Of a stretch of 64,000 nucleotides of DNA, positions 53,945 through 62,960 are shown one piece after another. The notes beneath the pieces are model-generated. The model did not search any database. It was not told where the DNA came from and saw only the letters and a program-made list of their open reading frames with translations. Numbering within the stretch: position 1 is the first letter of the stretch; each line of letters begins with the position of its first letter. The translations under genes and the position numbers were made by a program. This DNA is from Shewanella carassii (GTDB lineage Bacteria > Pseudomonadota > Gammaproteobacteria > Enterobacterales > Shewanellaceae). The stretch spans positions 140,198-204,197 of the forward strand of contig NZ_NGVS01000014.1 of the NCBI RefSeq assembly GCF_002777975.1, given 5' to 3'.

Positions 53945-54247
53945 GTTGGTGCCTTTTGAGAATGAACTTGAAATCCATTCAGACTCCTTATGAGCTGAAT
54001 GTGCGGCAGTCTAGCCAAGCAGAAATCTTCTGACAAGCGGAGAATATTCTGGATGGCTGCAGCTCCGGAATGGCGTTTTACCACAAATAAAGAGGCCAAA
54101 CCTTGCGCAGACTAAAGTATTGTTTTCCTCGAAACCATAGTCAGGTTCACATTCTGGTGGGCCTGTCATTAAAAGAATTTTGTTGCTGACCCTATTGGGG
54201 AGATAACGGGCTAATATTGATACAGAAACTATCAGGGAGGAAAACAG
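53945..54247. other. 303-bp intergenic region
   Basis: Divergent region between the pilin gene and the 113-aa secreted protein gene, expected to hold both promoters. AT-rich near TAATATTGATACAG (about 54212). No open frame or RNA recognised. Confidence 0.4.
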
Positions 54248-54589
54248 ATGAAATGGATTGGGATCTTGTGTGGCTTGTTGGTGTCACTGCCGGTAGCCGC
54301 CGAAGGGGAATACTTCTCTGAGGAGATAGTTCAGCAAGGGACCTTGGCCAACGAAACCCTGCTCAAGGATACTATGCCAGGCGTGGCCGCCGAAGTGGCT
54401 CGTCGCGGCTGTGAGGTGCCGGAACAGTTTTTCGCCTTTGTGCTGGCGATGCCCAAGGGCAAAGTCGGTGAGCGCTACTGGCATGAACGCTGGATAGTCG
54501 AGGGTTGTGAGCGTGAGTACCCGGTGGATATCGAATTTCGCGAAGATGGTGTCAACGCCGCCTACTGGACCATTAAGAGACCAGGCTGA
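54248..54589 (+). CDS. Small periplasmic protein of unknown function
   Basis: A 113-residue protein with a signal peptide (cleavage near VAA, residue 18) and two cysteines (GCEVPEQF and EGCEREYP) that could form one disulfide. The C-terminal half reads beta-rich (ERYWHERWIVEGCEREYPVDIEFREDG). AGGGAGG lies about 7 bases upstream. No family recognised. A hairpin follows. Confidence 0.7.
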   Translation: MKWIGILCGLLVSLPVAAEGEYFSEEIVQQGTLANETLLKDTMPGVAAEVARRGCEVPEQFFAFVLAMPKGKVGERYWHERWIVEGCEREYPVDIEFREDGVNAAYWTIKRPG

Positions 54590-54625
54590 ACCACTGGGTT
54601 AGTGGTTCTGGCAATACTCTCAGAA

Positions 54626-54659
54626 AAGACAGACCCAGGCCTTGGCCGGGGTTTGTCTT
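54626..54659. terminator. Convergent terminator between the 113-aa gene and Sel1 gene 1
   Basis: AAGACAGACCC and GGGTTTGTCTT (one G-U) around AGGCCTTGGCC, which is itself partly self-complementary. A related, decayed copy of this hairpin follows the second Sel1 gene near 56567-56610, so it was duplicated with the gene. Confidence 0.7.
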
Positions 54660-54676
54660 CAAAGGTTTAACACAGC

Positions 54677-56233
54677 TCAGGCGGCCTCGGGGTTATTTTG
54701 CGGTAACTGAGCCCGAACCTCTTCGAGACGCTGCTCATACCAGGCGGTTTCGGCCTCGGTAAAGCTCTGCAGCAGCTCCTGTTGCTGAAGCCCCAGATCC
54801 CCCCCCGGTAAACTGATCCGGTTACGGTCTTCCAGTTCCAGCTGCAGCCATACGGCGGCGTCTACCCGTTGGTTCAGCTCTAGGTAGGTTTCATACAACT
54901 CTTCATAGGCCGTAGTTTCTCCGCCGAAGGCGGCCTTTTCCAGCCAGGGCAGTGCTTGTTGGAGATAGTTGCGTGCTTGTTCATCCGCATACAGTAAAGC
55001 CTGCCCCTTGAGCAGATCCAATCGGGCCTGCGCTAGGCCATCTATGGGGTGTAGTGCCAGATATTCTTGCCTGAGTGCTTCGGCCTGTTGTTTTTCCGAT
55101 TGGCTCATACGTGCGGCCAGCGCCTCTCTCGACGCGATATATTCGGCTTCGTCACCCATGGAAGCAAACTCGAAGTGCATCAATGCCCGTGGTAGCTGAC
55201 GAATGACCCCCAGCCCCAGTTCATATATTTGGCCGAGATGAAAATGGGCGTCAAGATCCCAAGCCTGTGCCAGGGGCTCTAATATTGCTTTGGCACGCAG
55301 ATGATCCTGACTGTCGTGGGAGTACGCGATTAGGAAATCGGCCAATTCCATCGCGGCTTCATAATCATCATCGTCTTCGCTGGCGGCAGCTTTTTCCAAC
55401 CATGTTCTGGCCTTGTGCAGATCTTGGGGTAACTCTTCACCATCCAGATAACGTTGTCCCAGCTTTAGTTGAAAATAACTACTGTCCTGGGCCAGCTCAA
55501 TCAATAGCTGTTCGGCCTGGCGTTTGTCCACCGGGCCGCCTAGGCCTTGCAACATCATTTCTGTCAGCTGGATTGCGCACCCTGTTTGGCCGAGCTGGTA
55601 TGCCTTGGTGAGCCAGAACCTTGCCCGCTGCAAATCGGCTTCGCCTTGCCTTGGCTCAAGTAGCATTTCCCCCAGATTCATACAGGCTTCGGGATCATCT
55701 TTGGCGGCGGCCAATTCGAGCCATTTCATCGCCTTGCAGCCGTTTTCATCGAGTGTCGGATTACGGGAATAGATTCGTCCCAGTTGGCTCTGGCTCTTGA
55801 TATCACCGGCTTCGGCTCTGGGTAATAAGTTTTGTTCCAGTAGTTGGAGATTGTCACCCAAAGCAGGGTGCTTGTTTAACTCCAATTGGAAGTTAAACAT
55901 ATGGGCAAAATTATCATCCAGAGCGGAGGCCTTGATGGCCCAATATTTTGCCTTGTCGGCATCGTTGGCCACCATCTCCAGCTCGGGACGGGTATAGAAC
56001 TTATAGAGCAGCATCGCAGCGATATGATTATCTTTATTGGCGGCTTGCTCCAGCTTCTCGATGCCTTCAGCGACTCTATTGTGGTTAATGAGTCTTATGC
56101 CCTCATTGACCATGGCACTCGGCTCGTTGCTCTGTAGTGCGAGTGCTCGCCGCTGGTCTTTCACGAATATAAAAAAGGCTATAAACATAATAAAAAAGGT
56201 CATAAACGCGATAGCGTACAGTACTAGTTCCAT
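54677..56233 (-). CDS. Sel1-repeat membrane-anchored protein, copy 1
   Basis: A 518-residue protein with an N-terminal membrane helix (ELVLYAIAFMTFFIMFIAFFIFV). Helical tetratricopeptide/Sel1 repeats follow, e.g. AAAKDDPEACMNLGEMLLEPRQGEADLQRARFWLTKAYQLG (about residues 175-215), and further units near 250, 300 and 340. The C-terminus is a charged helical tail ending QNNPEAA. Sel1 proteins act as protein-binding scaffolds; the partner is unknown. Very similar to the next gene, with the N-terminal helix the most different part. Confidence 0.85.
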   Translation of the reverse strand: MELVLYAIAFMTFFIMFIAFFIFVKDQRRALALQSNEPSAMVNEGIRLINHNRVAEGIEKLEQAANKDNHIAAMLLYKFYTRPELEMVANDADKAKYWAIKASALDDNFAHMFNFQLELNKHPALGDNLQLLEQNLLPRAEAGDIKSQSQLGRIYSRNPTLDENGCKAMKWLELAAAKDDPEACMNLGEMLLEPRQGEADLQRARFWLTKAYQLGQTGCAIQLTEMMLQGLGGPVDKRQAEQLLIELAQDSSYFQLKLGQRYLDGEELPQDLHKARTWLEKAAASEDDDDYEAAMELADFLIAYSHDSQDHLRAKAILEPLAQAWDLDAHFHLGQIYELGLGVIRQLPRALMHFEFASMGDEAEYIASREALAARMSQSEKQQAEALRQEYLALHPIDGLAQARLDLLKGQALLYADEQARNYLQQALPWLEKAAFGGETTAYEELYETYLELNQRVDAAVWLQLELEDRNRISLPGGDLGLQQQELLQSFTEAETAWYEQRLEEVRAQLPQNNPEAA

Positions 56234-56628
56234 TGTTTTCCTTAACCTTTAAGCTAGTGACAGCGATTGAAGAAACACTTTTCCAATCCTGTGAGCCATT
56301 TTCCTGAGTACTGAGACCTTGGCTTATGGGGTGAATGTCCCCTAAACAGCGATCCCGGCAGGTACCATTATTTCTCCTTGGCTTTCAGGCTAACTTATCA
56401 TTTGGTATTAGGCCATCGGTCAATTCGGTCATTTGCATCAACAAATTTTTGCATCACTTGATGCCAGAGATGATCTATGAGGAGTGAATCGGGATGAATG
56501 CTGCCAACCATCTTGGTGATTAGAGGTTGCACCGCTCTGTCGACAAAGAGCTCCGGATGGGCCGTCAGAAAAAACAGACGCCGGCCTTGGCTGGGGGCTT
56601 GATCTTCAGGGGTTAACATAAACTGGCG
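56234..56628. other. 395-bp spacer between the two Sel1 genes
   Basis: Contains the decayed copy of the 54626 hairpin beside the second gene's stop and the likely promoter of copy 1. A 73-codon open frame (56398-56619, minus) starts inside the hairpin copy and is probably not a gene. Confidence 0.45.
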
Positions 56629-58155
56629 TTAGGCGGCCTCGGGGTTATTTTGCGGCAACTGTGCCCGAACCTCTTCGAGACGCTGTTCATACCAGGCGGT
56701 TTCGGCCTCGGTAAAGCTTTGCAGCAGTTCCTGTTGCTGCAGCACCAGATTACCCAACAAACCAAACTGGTTATGTTCTTCCAGTTCCAGCTGCAGCCAT
56801 ACGGCGGCGTCCACCCTTTGGTCCAGCTCGAGGTAGGTTTCGTACAGCTCTTCATAGGCCAGAGTTTCTCCGCCGAAGGCGGCTTTTTCCAGCCAGGGCA
56901 GCGCTTGTTGCAGTTCCTTGTATTCTCGCTCATCCGCATACAGCAGAGCCTGGCCCTTGAGGAGATCCAATCTGGCCTGGGCCAGGCTGTCTATGGGGTG
57001 TAGCGCCAGATATTCCTGCTTGAGTGCTTCGGCCTGCTGTTTTTCTGATTGGCTCAGGCGCGCCGCCAGTGACTCTTTGGCCGCGATATACTCAGCTTCC
57101 TCGCCCATGGCGGCAAACTCGAAATGCATCAGTGCCAGCGGCAACTGGCGGTTGACGCCCAGCCCTTGTTCATAGAGTTTACCGAGATGAAAATGGGCAC
57201 TAAGATCCCAAGCCTGTGCCAGGGGTTCAAGTATTGCCTTGGCACGCAGATGATCCTGACTGTCGCGGGAGTGTTCGAGCAGGAAACCGGCCAACACTGG
57301 ACCTGCCAGGCTATCATCTTCATCGGCCGCGGCCTTTTCCAACCATTCTCTGGCCTTGTGCAGATCTTGAGGTAATTGGTCACCGCGCAGGTAGCGCTGT
57401 CCCAGCATCAACTGAAAGTAACTGCTGTCCTGGGCCTGCTCTATCAACAGCTGCTCGGCCTGGCGTTTATCCACCGGGCCGCCTAGGCCTTGCAACATCA
57501 TTTCCGCCAGATGACCGGCGCTAGCCGCTTCACCCAGCTGGTGTGCCTTGGTGAGCCAGAATCTTGCCTGCTGCAAATCGGCTTCACCTTGTCTGGGTTC
57601 CTGCAGCAATATCCCCAGATGAAAGCAGGCTTCGGGATCATCTTTGGCGGCGGCCAACTCGAGCCATTTCATCGCCTTGCTGCCGTCCTTATCGAGTATC
57701 GGGTTACGGGAATAGACCCGTCCCAGTTGGCTCTGGCTCTCCGTATCACCGGCTTCGGCTCTGGGGAGTAAGTTTTGCTCCAGCAGCTGAATATTGTCAC
57801 CAAAAGCAGGGTGTTGGCGCAGCTCCAACATCAGGTCATGGAGCTTGGCAAATTCATTGTCCAATGACGAGGCCTTGGCGGCCCAATGCATCGCCTTGTC
57901 GGCATCGTTGGCCACCATCTCCAGCTCGGGACGGGTATAGAACTCATAGAGCATTTGGGCAGCGGCGGGATGATCTTTATTGGCGGCCTGTTCCAGCAGT
58001 GCTATGCCATCATCGACGCTATTTCTGCCAATCAGTCTCAGGCCTTCGTTGGCCATGGCATCCGGGTCGCCGCTTTTTACCGCCTGGGCTCGTTGCCACT
58101 TTTTAAGGGCGATAAAGAAGGCCACAAACGCGATAATGATCAGTATCAGTTTCAT
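56629..58155 (-). CDS. Sel1-repeat membrane-anchored protein, copy 2
   Basis: A 508-residue paralogue of copy 1. The ATG at 58155 (AAGGAAAACA before it, as in copy 1) begins the membrane helix KLILIIIAFVAFFIALKKW; the longer frame to 58266 adds a polar leader. Most Sel1 repeats align closely with copy 1 and the last 25 or so residues are identical. The membrane segment and the linker (residues 1-40) have diverged. This points to a tandem duplication of gene plus terminator. Confidence 0.85.
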   Translation of the reverse strand: MKLILIIIAFVAFFIALKKWQRAQAVKSGDPDAMANEGLRLIGRNSVDDGIALLEQAANKDHPAAAQMLYEFYTRPELEMVANDADKAMHWAAKASSLDNEFAKLHDLMLELRQHPAFGDNIQLLEQNLLPRAEAGDTESQSQLGRVYSRNPILDKDGSKAMKWLELAAAKDDPEACFHLGILLQEPRQGEADLQQARFWLTKAHQLGEAASAGHLAEMMLQGLGGPVDKRQAEQLLIEQAQDSSYFQLMLGQRYLRGDQLPQDLHKAREWLEKAAADEDDSLAGPVLAGFLLEHSRDSQDHLRAKAILEPLAQAWDLSAHFHLGKLYEQGLGVNRQLPLALMHFEFAAMGEEAEYIAAKESLAARLSQSEKQQAEALKQEYLALHPIDSLAQARLDLLKGQALLYADEREYKELQQALPWLEKAAFGGETLAYEELYETYLELDQRVDAAVWLQLELEEHNQFGLLGNLVLQQQELLQSFTEAETAWYEQRLEEVRAQLPQNNPEAA

Positions 58156-58320
58156 TGTTTTCCTTAACCTTGGGGAAGTTGGCGCGGACACAGTAAACGC
58201 TGATATGGACCTATGGCAATAGTTGTTCGTAGCCGATCGAGATGCATTCGAGCGCGATAGGCCCAAATGGGGGAGAAATGCCCATAGTGGTGACTTGTTA
58301 CACGGAGTGCCAGTAATTAT

Positions 58321-58641
58321 TTACCAACGGTTGTCATTCTCACAGGGGTGGCCATCATTGTCGCCATCCATCTTGGTGTTGGGGCAATAACGGTTGAAAT
58401 ATTCTGCCTCGGCTCTGGAGGTCATCTGACTGCAGTACTGGCGTCCATCGCAGTGAAAATTGGCATTAATATCCACGGGTTTAGAGGCATAGCGGGGCGC
58501 GGTTTGGGCGGCTTCGCGGATGCTATTGCTTATGGTGTCTTGGTGAATGTCGGTCAGCTGTTGCGGTTCATTGCCGCTGAGCTTTCCCCAACTCAGATAG
58601 CAGGCGTAACCAAAAATAAAATAGAAAACAAAACGCTTCAT
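58321..58641 (-). CDS. Excalibur-domain small protein
   Basis: A 106-residue protein. ATG 58641 follows AGGG and begins an N-terminal membrane or signal helix (KRFVFYFIFGYACYLSW). The C-terminal excalibur motif is NRYCPNTKMDGDNDGHPCEN, an EF-hand-like calcium loop (D-x-D-x-D-G) flanked by two Cys. An additional Cys pair (FHCDGRQYCSQM) precedes it. Probably extracytoplasmic and calcium-binding. Confidence 0.8.
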   Translation of the reverse strand: MKRFVFYFIFGYACYLSWGKLSGNEPQQLTDIHQDTISNSIREAAQTAPRYASKPVDINANFHCDGRQYCSQMTSRAEAEYFNRYCPNTKMDGDNDGHPCENDNRW

Positions 58642-58809
58642 CTTTTTCCCTTTAGTGTGTCGGCATCCTTGGCCAATTGGAGCTGGTCTTGCCTCTTTGG
58701 GCAGACGGGTTGTTCTGGGTGACATTAAGTGCAGCTATTGCAGCTTGTTTTGGGGAGAAATTCAACTTAAATTTGATCTAGATCACCCTGCACCAGGGTA
58801 CAATACCCA

Positions 58810-58989
58810 TCACTCTTTCGTTAGCGCTTGCAGCCGATTAATTTCATCTTCTACCTGTTGCACGTATTGGTCCCGATAGCCTAACTTTTGAAATTCTTCC
58901 AGGCAGCGGCGGTAGAGTATGAGCTTGTGCTTGTGCTTGTTGGCCAACTGCGGCAGTAAACAAATATCCCTTTGGTTAATGACATCCAT
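58810..58989 (-). CDS. Small conserved-looking hypothetical protein (59 aa)
   Basis: ATG 58989 has AGGAG 7 bases upstream, far better than the start of the longer 114-codon frame. The product (opening DVINQRDICLLPQLANKHKHK) is helical, amphipathic and charged, with no membrane segment. Family not recognised. Confidence 0.55.
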   Translation of the reverse strand: MDVINQRDICLLPQLANKHKHKLILYRRCLEEFQKLGYRDQYVQQVEDEINRLQALTKE

Positions 58990-59320
58990 TCCTAAACTCC
59001 TATCGAGCGAAAGCTGGTGGCTTCCAGCCACTACAGATAAGTTACTTTTTAATACTTTACTTGGTCTTCCAGATTTATTTGGGCCAGATAGTCTTTTGCC
59101 TTGGCCAAGTGAACTCAAATCCAATGCCGGTGGGATTAAGTCGGCATTAAGCAAGAATTAATTTGCATGGTTTTGGCGGATCGCTTGGCTATAAATCAGC
59201 TATGGCTTAAGTATTTGGTGGTAAATCTCTTACTGCTAAAGTACGGGTGTTTCAAGAGCAGCTTTCCTTGTGGGGCATGCTTGGCTATGCTGCGCTATTG
59301 GCTGTATTGGGGGAATCATA

Positions 59321-60229
59321 ATGGTCAAAGAGTTTACGCAACTGCAAGGTACGGCTTTGGTACTGGAGGGCGGCGGCCTGCGCGCCATTTATACCGCCGG
59401 GGTGCTGGATGCTTTCCTGGAGGCCGGGGTCATGTTTGCTTATCAGGTAGGGGTTTCCGCTGGCGCCATCTATCCGGCTTCGTACCTTTCCAGACAGAAA
59501 GGGCGTAACCTGTTAATTCAGCAGCGTTATCTTGCAGATAAACGCTACATGGGCATGATGCACCTGTTGAAGACGGGCAACTATGTCAACACTGATTTCA
59601 CCTACAGACGTATGGCTCATGAGTTGTTGCCGTTCGATTTTGAGACTTTCCTGTCTTCGGGAGCCGAATTCAAAATAGGCGCCTTCAACTGCCTTTCCGG
59701 TGAAACCGACTTCTTTGGCATGAGTGATTTTGGTGGCCACGACCAGTTGTTGCAGATACTGATCGCCTCAAGCAGCCTGCCTTTTATCTCCAAACCCGTC
59801 GCCATCAATGGGGTGCCTTATCTTGATGGTGGCATTGCGGCTCCTATCCCACTGCAGCAAGCCAGAGCCGACGGCTATCAGAAACAACTGGTTATCCTGA
59901 CTCAGGCCGCGGATTACAGTAAGTCAGCCTTTAAGTTTAAATGGTTGGCACAAAAGGCTTATCGGCGTTACCCCAAGGTTGCCGAGGCTTTGTTGAGGCG
60001 TCATCAGGTGTATAACCAGGCACAACAGCAATTACAACAGGCGGTGGCACTAGGGAGTGCCATGGTGATCCAACCCAAGATGGCGCTGGACTTGTCGAGG
60101 CTGGAGCGCGACATCAACAAGGTAGAGGCTGTGTATCATTTAGGACTGGCCGATGGCCGTGAGGCGTTGCCTACCGTGCTGGAGTTCAGTTGTTATGGTG
60201 ACAAGCCAAGGGATGTTCACAGAGCGTAA
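59321..60229 (+). CDS. Patatin-like phospholipase (YjjU-like)
   Basis: A 302-residue lipase of the patatin fold. It has the oxyanion loop LEGGGLRAIYTAGVLDAF, the nucleophile elbow GVSAGAIYPASYL (Ser) and the catalytic Asp in YLDGGIAAPIPL. The ATG at 59321 is preceded by GGGGGA; the longer frame adds 17 residues with no signal character. Likely cytoplasmic acyl hydrolase. Confidence 0.9.
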   Translation: MVKEFTQLQGTALVLEGGGLRAIYTAGVLDAFLEAGVMFAYQVGVSAGAIYPASYLSRQKGRNLLIQQRYLADKRYMGMMHLLKTGNYVNTDFTYRRMAHELLPFDFETFLSSGAEFKIGAFNCLSGETDFFGMSDFGGHDQLLQILIASSSLPFISKPVAINGVPYLDGGIAAPIPLQQARADGYQKQLVILTQAADYSKSAFKFKWLAQKAYRRYPKVAEALLRRHQVYNQAQQQLQQAVALGSAMVIQPKMALDLSRLERDINKVEAVYHLGLADGREALPTVLEFSCYGDKPRDVHRA

Positions 60230-60260
60230 ATGACTCAGAAGTTCTGAGGGGCATTCCAAG

Positions 60261-60289
60261 TGAGTGTCAGCCCGAATGGCTGACACTCA
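60261..60289. terminator. Bidirectional hairpin between patatin and MFS genes
   Basis: TGAGTGTCAGCC-CGAAT-GGCTGACACTCA, a perfect 12-bp stem between two convergent genes. Confidence 0.7.
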
Positions 60290-60304
60290 GCTCGGGGAGG
60301 GAGA

Positions 60305-61471
60305 TCATGGGCGCAGTGCCGGCATCCGGCCACGGGTTGGTCGCACACTGGACAACAACATATAGATACAAGTTGTGGTCAGACACAAGCCCAAATACAT
60401 GAGCAGGCCCTGCTGTTGCTGGAAGCTGTTGGCTACCAGAGGCCCGATAACCGAACCCACAGAGTAGCTGAGCAGCATAAGTTCGGTTGCCGCTACTATC
60501 TTACTGCTATCGAGGCGATCACAAGCCAAAGTGATGGCTATCGGGTACAAAGCGAAGGCGGCAGCCCCCAGCAGCAATAGGTTAAGGCCCATCATCAAAG
60601 TGCTGTGACTCAGCAGCATGCCCGCCACCCCGGCGGCGCCCAATAAACAGAAAAACGCCATCAAGAGAGTCTTGCTGAATCTGGGAGACAACCAACTAAC
60701 CAGGGGTTGCACCAACATGGCTCCGAGGATCACTATGGCCATCAGTTTGCCCGTCAGTTGATGGTCACCTGTCTGCTCGCTGAGAAAAACAGGCATCAGG
60801 CCATAGATGGGCCCCAATACCAAACCTGCAACCAAGCAGCCCATGATGGCAGGGCGGCTCACATGTCTGACTTCTTTGAAGCTGATCTTCTGATGCTGTA
60901 TTTTTTGTGGTTGGCAACGTTTGGCCAGCAGCGGTGGCAATACGGCCAACACCAATACTATAGCCACCAAAATATGCGGCATGGCGCCATCGACACCCAA
61001 TTGCCCCACACCCAGTTGTCCCAGGGCGTTACCGCCATAGAGTGAGCCTGTATAGAAGCCCAAACGTTTGGCTCTCTGCTTGGCGGTGTCGGCGATCAAC
61101 AACCAGGATTCCACCACCACGAAGATGCCGGCCACGGCAATCCCGGCAATAAAGCGTGCCGCCAACCAAAATTGGCCATTAACCACCAAGGGCATGCCAG
61201 CCACTGTCGCCGCCAGCAGCAATAGAAACAGGATGAAGGCGCCCCTGTGTCCCAGGCGTGCCACTACCGGTGAAATACAAGTTGCCCCGAGCAGCAAGCC
61301 GAAATAAAAAATACTCGCCAGCCAAGCCGCCAGATCTGTCGCTAAGCCGAAACCGTCCAATGCCAGCGGCAGCAGACTCATATGATAGCCGGAAGCCAGA
61401 GCAAACAGGGTTAAACCCGCAACAGGTACCCAGGCACTGTTGTTGTGAGCGGTGGCGTGAGGTTGGGACAA
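60305..61471 (-). CDS. MFS transporter (UMF2-like)
   Basis: A 388-residue, 12-helix transporter. It shows the MFS loop motif VARLGHRGAFI between helices 2 and 3 and AKRLGFYTGSLYGGNALGQLG. I chose the TTG start (about 61471) preceded by GGAG at 6 bases, since the longer frame to a GTG at 61612 adds 47 residues unlike any MFS head and crosses the inverted-repeat region. The substrate is unknown; related proteins include YcaD-type exporters. Confidence 0.85.
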   Translation of the reverse strand: MSQPHATAHNNSAWVPVAGLTLFALASGYHMSLLPLALDGFGLATDLAAWLASIFYFGLLLGATCISPVVARLGHRGAFILFLLLLAATVAGMPLVVNGQFWLAARFIAGIAVAGIFVVVESWLLIADTAKQRAKRLGFYTGSLYGGNALGQLGVGQLGVDGAMPHILVAIVLVLAVLPPLLAKRCQPQKIQHQKISFKEVRHVSRPAIMGCLVAGLVLGPIYGLMPVFLSEQTGDHQLTGKLMAIVILGAMLVQPLVSWLSPRFSKTLLMAFFCLLGAAGVAGMLLSHSTLMMGLNLLLLGAAAFALYPIAITLACDRLDSSKIVAATELMLLSYSVGSVIGPLVANSFQQQQGLLMYLGLCLTTTCIYMLLSSVRPTRGRMPALRP

Positions 61472-61498
61472 CTCAGACTCCAAATAGAAAAACGACCT

Positions 61499-61676
61499 TT
61501 TAAACGAGGAAATGTTTAAAAAGTCTGAATGGTGAAATTTTCCGCGAATATAGGAGTCTGCAGCGCTGGGGTAAAGTGAGTTTATTTTGTTGTCTTGGAA
61601 AGAAAATTTCACCGAAGTCTGGATGGTTAATAGTCTGTTTTAACTTTAAATAAATGTAAATAAAAACTCGTTTAAA
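61499..61676. repeat. Nested inverted repeats in the MFS/kinase divergent region
   Basis: Outer pair: TTTAAACGAG (61499-61508) and CTCGTTTAAA (61667-61676). Inner pair: GGTGAAATTTTC (61531-61542) and GAAAATTTCACC (61602-61613). Both pairs are perfect. Also a near-perfect direct repeat AAGTCTGAATGG / AAGTCTGGATGG beside the inner pair. A two-site operator for divergent genes is the simplest reading. Confidence 0.6.
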
Positions 61677-61813
61677 CAGTACTTTTTCATGAGTTAAAAT
61701 GGTGTTTTTAGCCGTTTGGCAATGTCACCTCTTGGGGCCTTTGTTGTTGGCTGCGCTGCATTTAGTGTTGGCCCTGGGGTAAGATGGGGCATTCGTTTCT
61801 GCGGAATACTTCT

Positions 61814-62662
61814 ATGGCCAAGATTTTGCTCGTTGCCAATCTTAACTGTGACCGAATCTTATTGCTGGATAAACCCTTGCGCACCGGAGGCCGATTCCAT
61901 TATCAGGATGGTGGCCAACGTTTGGGGGGCGGTGGCGCCAATACCGGCATAGGACTGGAGTGGGCCGGTCATAATGTGGCTCTGGTCAGTCAGGTTGGGC
62001 GCGACGAGATGGGCGATTGGCTGCTGGCCGAAGCCAGTACCCAAGGGCTGGATTGTCGCAGGGTGCAGCGGCGAGCAGGCAATACCTGTGAAATGCTGTT
62101 GGTGATGACCCCGGATGGCGAGCGCACCATTATCCGGCCGCAGCGACCGATATTTGAACTGCCGGCGCCGCCCAAGTGGTCGCAGTGGGATGCGCTATAT
62201 ATCAACTCCTCTGCCGAAGGGGCGGTCAGTTGGGCGCGAACCGCGCTGGAACACACTCTGGTGGTGGCACAATTGGCCAAAGATGACAGGCCAAGACCCT
62301 GTCATGTATTGCTGTCTTCGGTAACCGATATGCAAGGGCGCAGTGAGCTCAGTCCTTGGCAGTTTGGGCGTCAGATAGCCGGTGATGCACTTAAATACTT
62401 TATTGTGACTCAAGGCGAGCAGGGCGCAGTGTTATACCAGGAGAGTGGTGAGACGCTGATAGCGGCGGTTCCTGAGAAAGTGGTGGATACCACGGGTGCC
62501 GGTGATGCCTTTGCCGCCGGGCTTATCCATGGCTTGGTATCGGGAATGGCAGTGGAACAGGCCATGACGGAAGCCGCTCAATGGGCGGCTTTCGCGGTTG
62601 CCTCGGAAACCTCGATCCCGGGAGATGCCTTGCGTCAATACCTGCAAGCACAGCAGGATTGA
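61814..62662 (+). CDS. PfkB-family carbohydrate kinase
   Basis: A 282-residue ribokinase-like enzyme. Early loop GGQRLGGGGANTGIGLEWAGHNVALVSQVG binds sugar, and VVDTTGAGDAFAAGLIHGL carries the catalytic Asp and anion hole. The sugar is unknown. The ATG at 61814 begins AKILLVANLNCDR; the longer frame adds 10 residues. Divergent from the MFS gene, which may move its substrate. Confidence 0.87.
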   Translation: MAKILLVANLNCDRILLLDKPLRTGGRFHYQDGGQRLGGGGANTGIGLEWAGHNVALVSQVGRDEMGDWLLAEASTQGLDCRRVQRRAGNTCEMLLVMTPDGERTIIRPQRPIFELPAPPKWSQWDALYINSSAEGAVSWARTALEHTLVVAQLAKDDRPRPCHVLLSSVTDMQGRSELSPWQFGRQIAGDALKYFIVTQGEQGAVLYQESGETLIAAVPEKVVDTTGAGDAFAAGLIHGLVSGMAVEQAMTEAAQWAAFAVASETSIPGDALRQYLQAQQD

Positions 62663-62738
62663 GCGTGTCATAAAAATCCCGCCTTAATGTCATGCCTCTG
62701 TCATCAGCTGGGCTTAATCTTGCTGACGATCTTTGGAT

Positions 62739-62754
62739 AGAGCCCAAGGGCTCT
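62739..62754 (+). terminator. Short hairpin after the kinase gene
   Basis: AGAGCCC-AA-GGGCTCT followed by GCGGTTTT. A second and stronger hairpin lies 40 bases further on. Confidence 0.4.
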
Positions 62755-62796
62755 GCGGTTTTCTCCCTTCTTGTTTATTTATGTGCTAACTGGCTT

Positions 62797-62824
62797 GCCC
62801 TGCTCTTTGAGCGGGGCTTTTTTT
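62797..62824 (+). terminator. Rho-independent terminator
   Basis: GCCCTGCTC and GAGCGGGGC (one G-U) with loop TTT, followed by TTTTTTT. It is likely the end of the kinase transcript and lies upstream of the MOSC gene. Confidence 0.8.
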
Positions 62825-62960
62825 GTTTACGTCCAAATATCTTCGCCATCGTCCCCTATATAGGGTTCATACCATCGCTGCAGTTGGTATGGAAATGTCC
62901 GTGATCTGTCCCGTAAGCTTGGAGTATGATTTGGCTTTGGCACTCGAAGGGAGACGTAAC

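Noticed and set aside
56398-56619. 73-codon minus-strand open frame between the Sel1 genes
   Set aside because: Its first residues come from the duplicated hairpin sequence; no Shine-Dalgarno and no counterpart beside the other copy. Kept only as a remote possibility.
61472-61612. 47-residue N-terminal extension of the MFS transporter
   Set aside because: It has no similarity to MFS heads, is polar, crosses the inverted repeats, and a TTG with a good ribosome site exists downstream.
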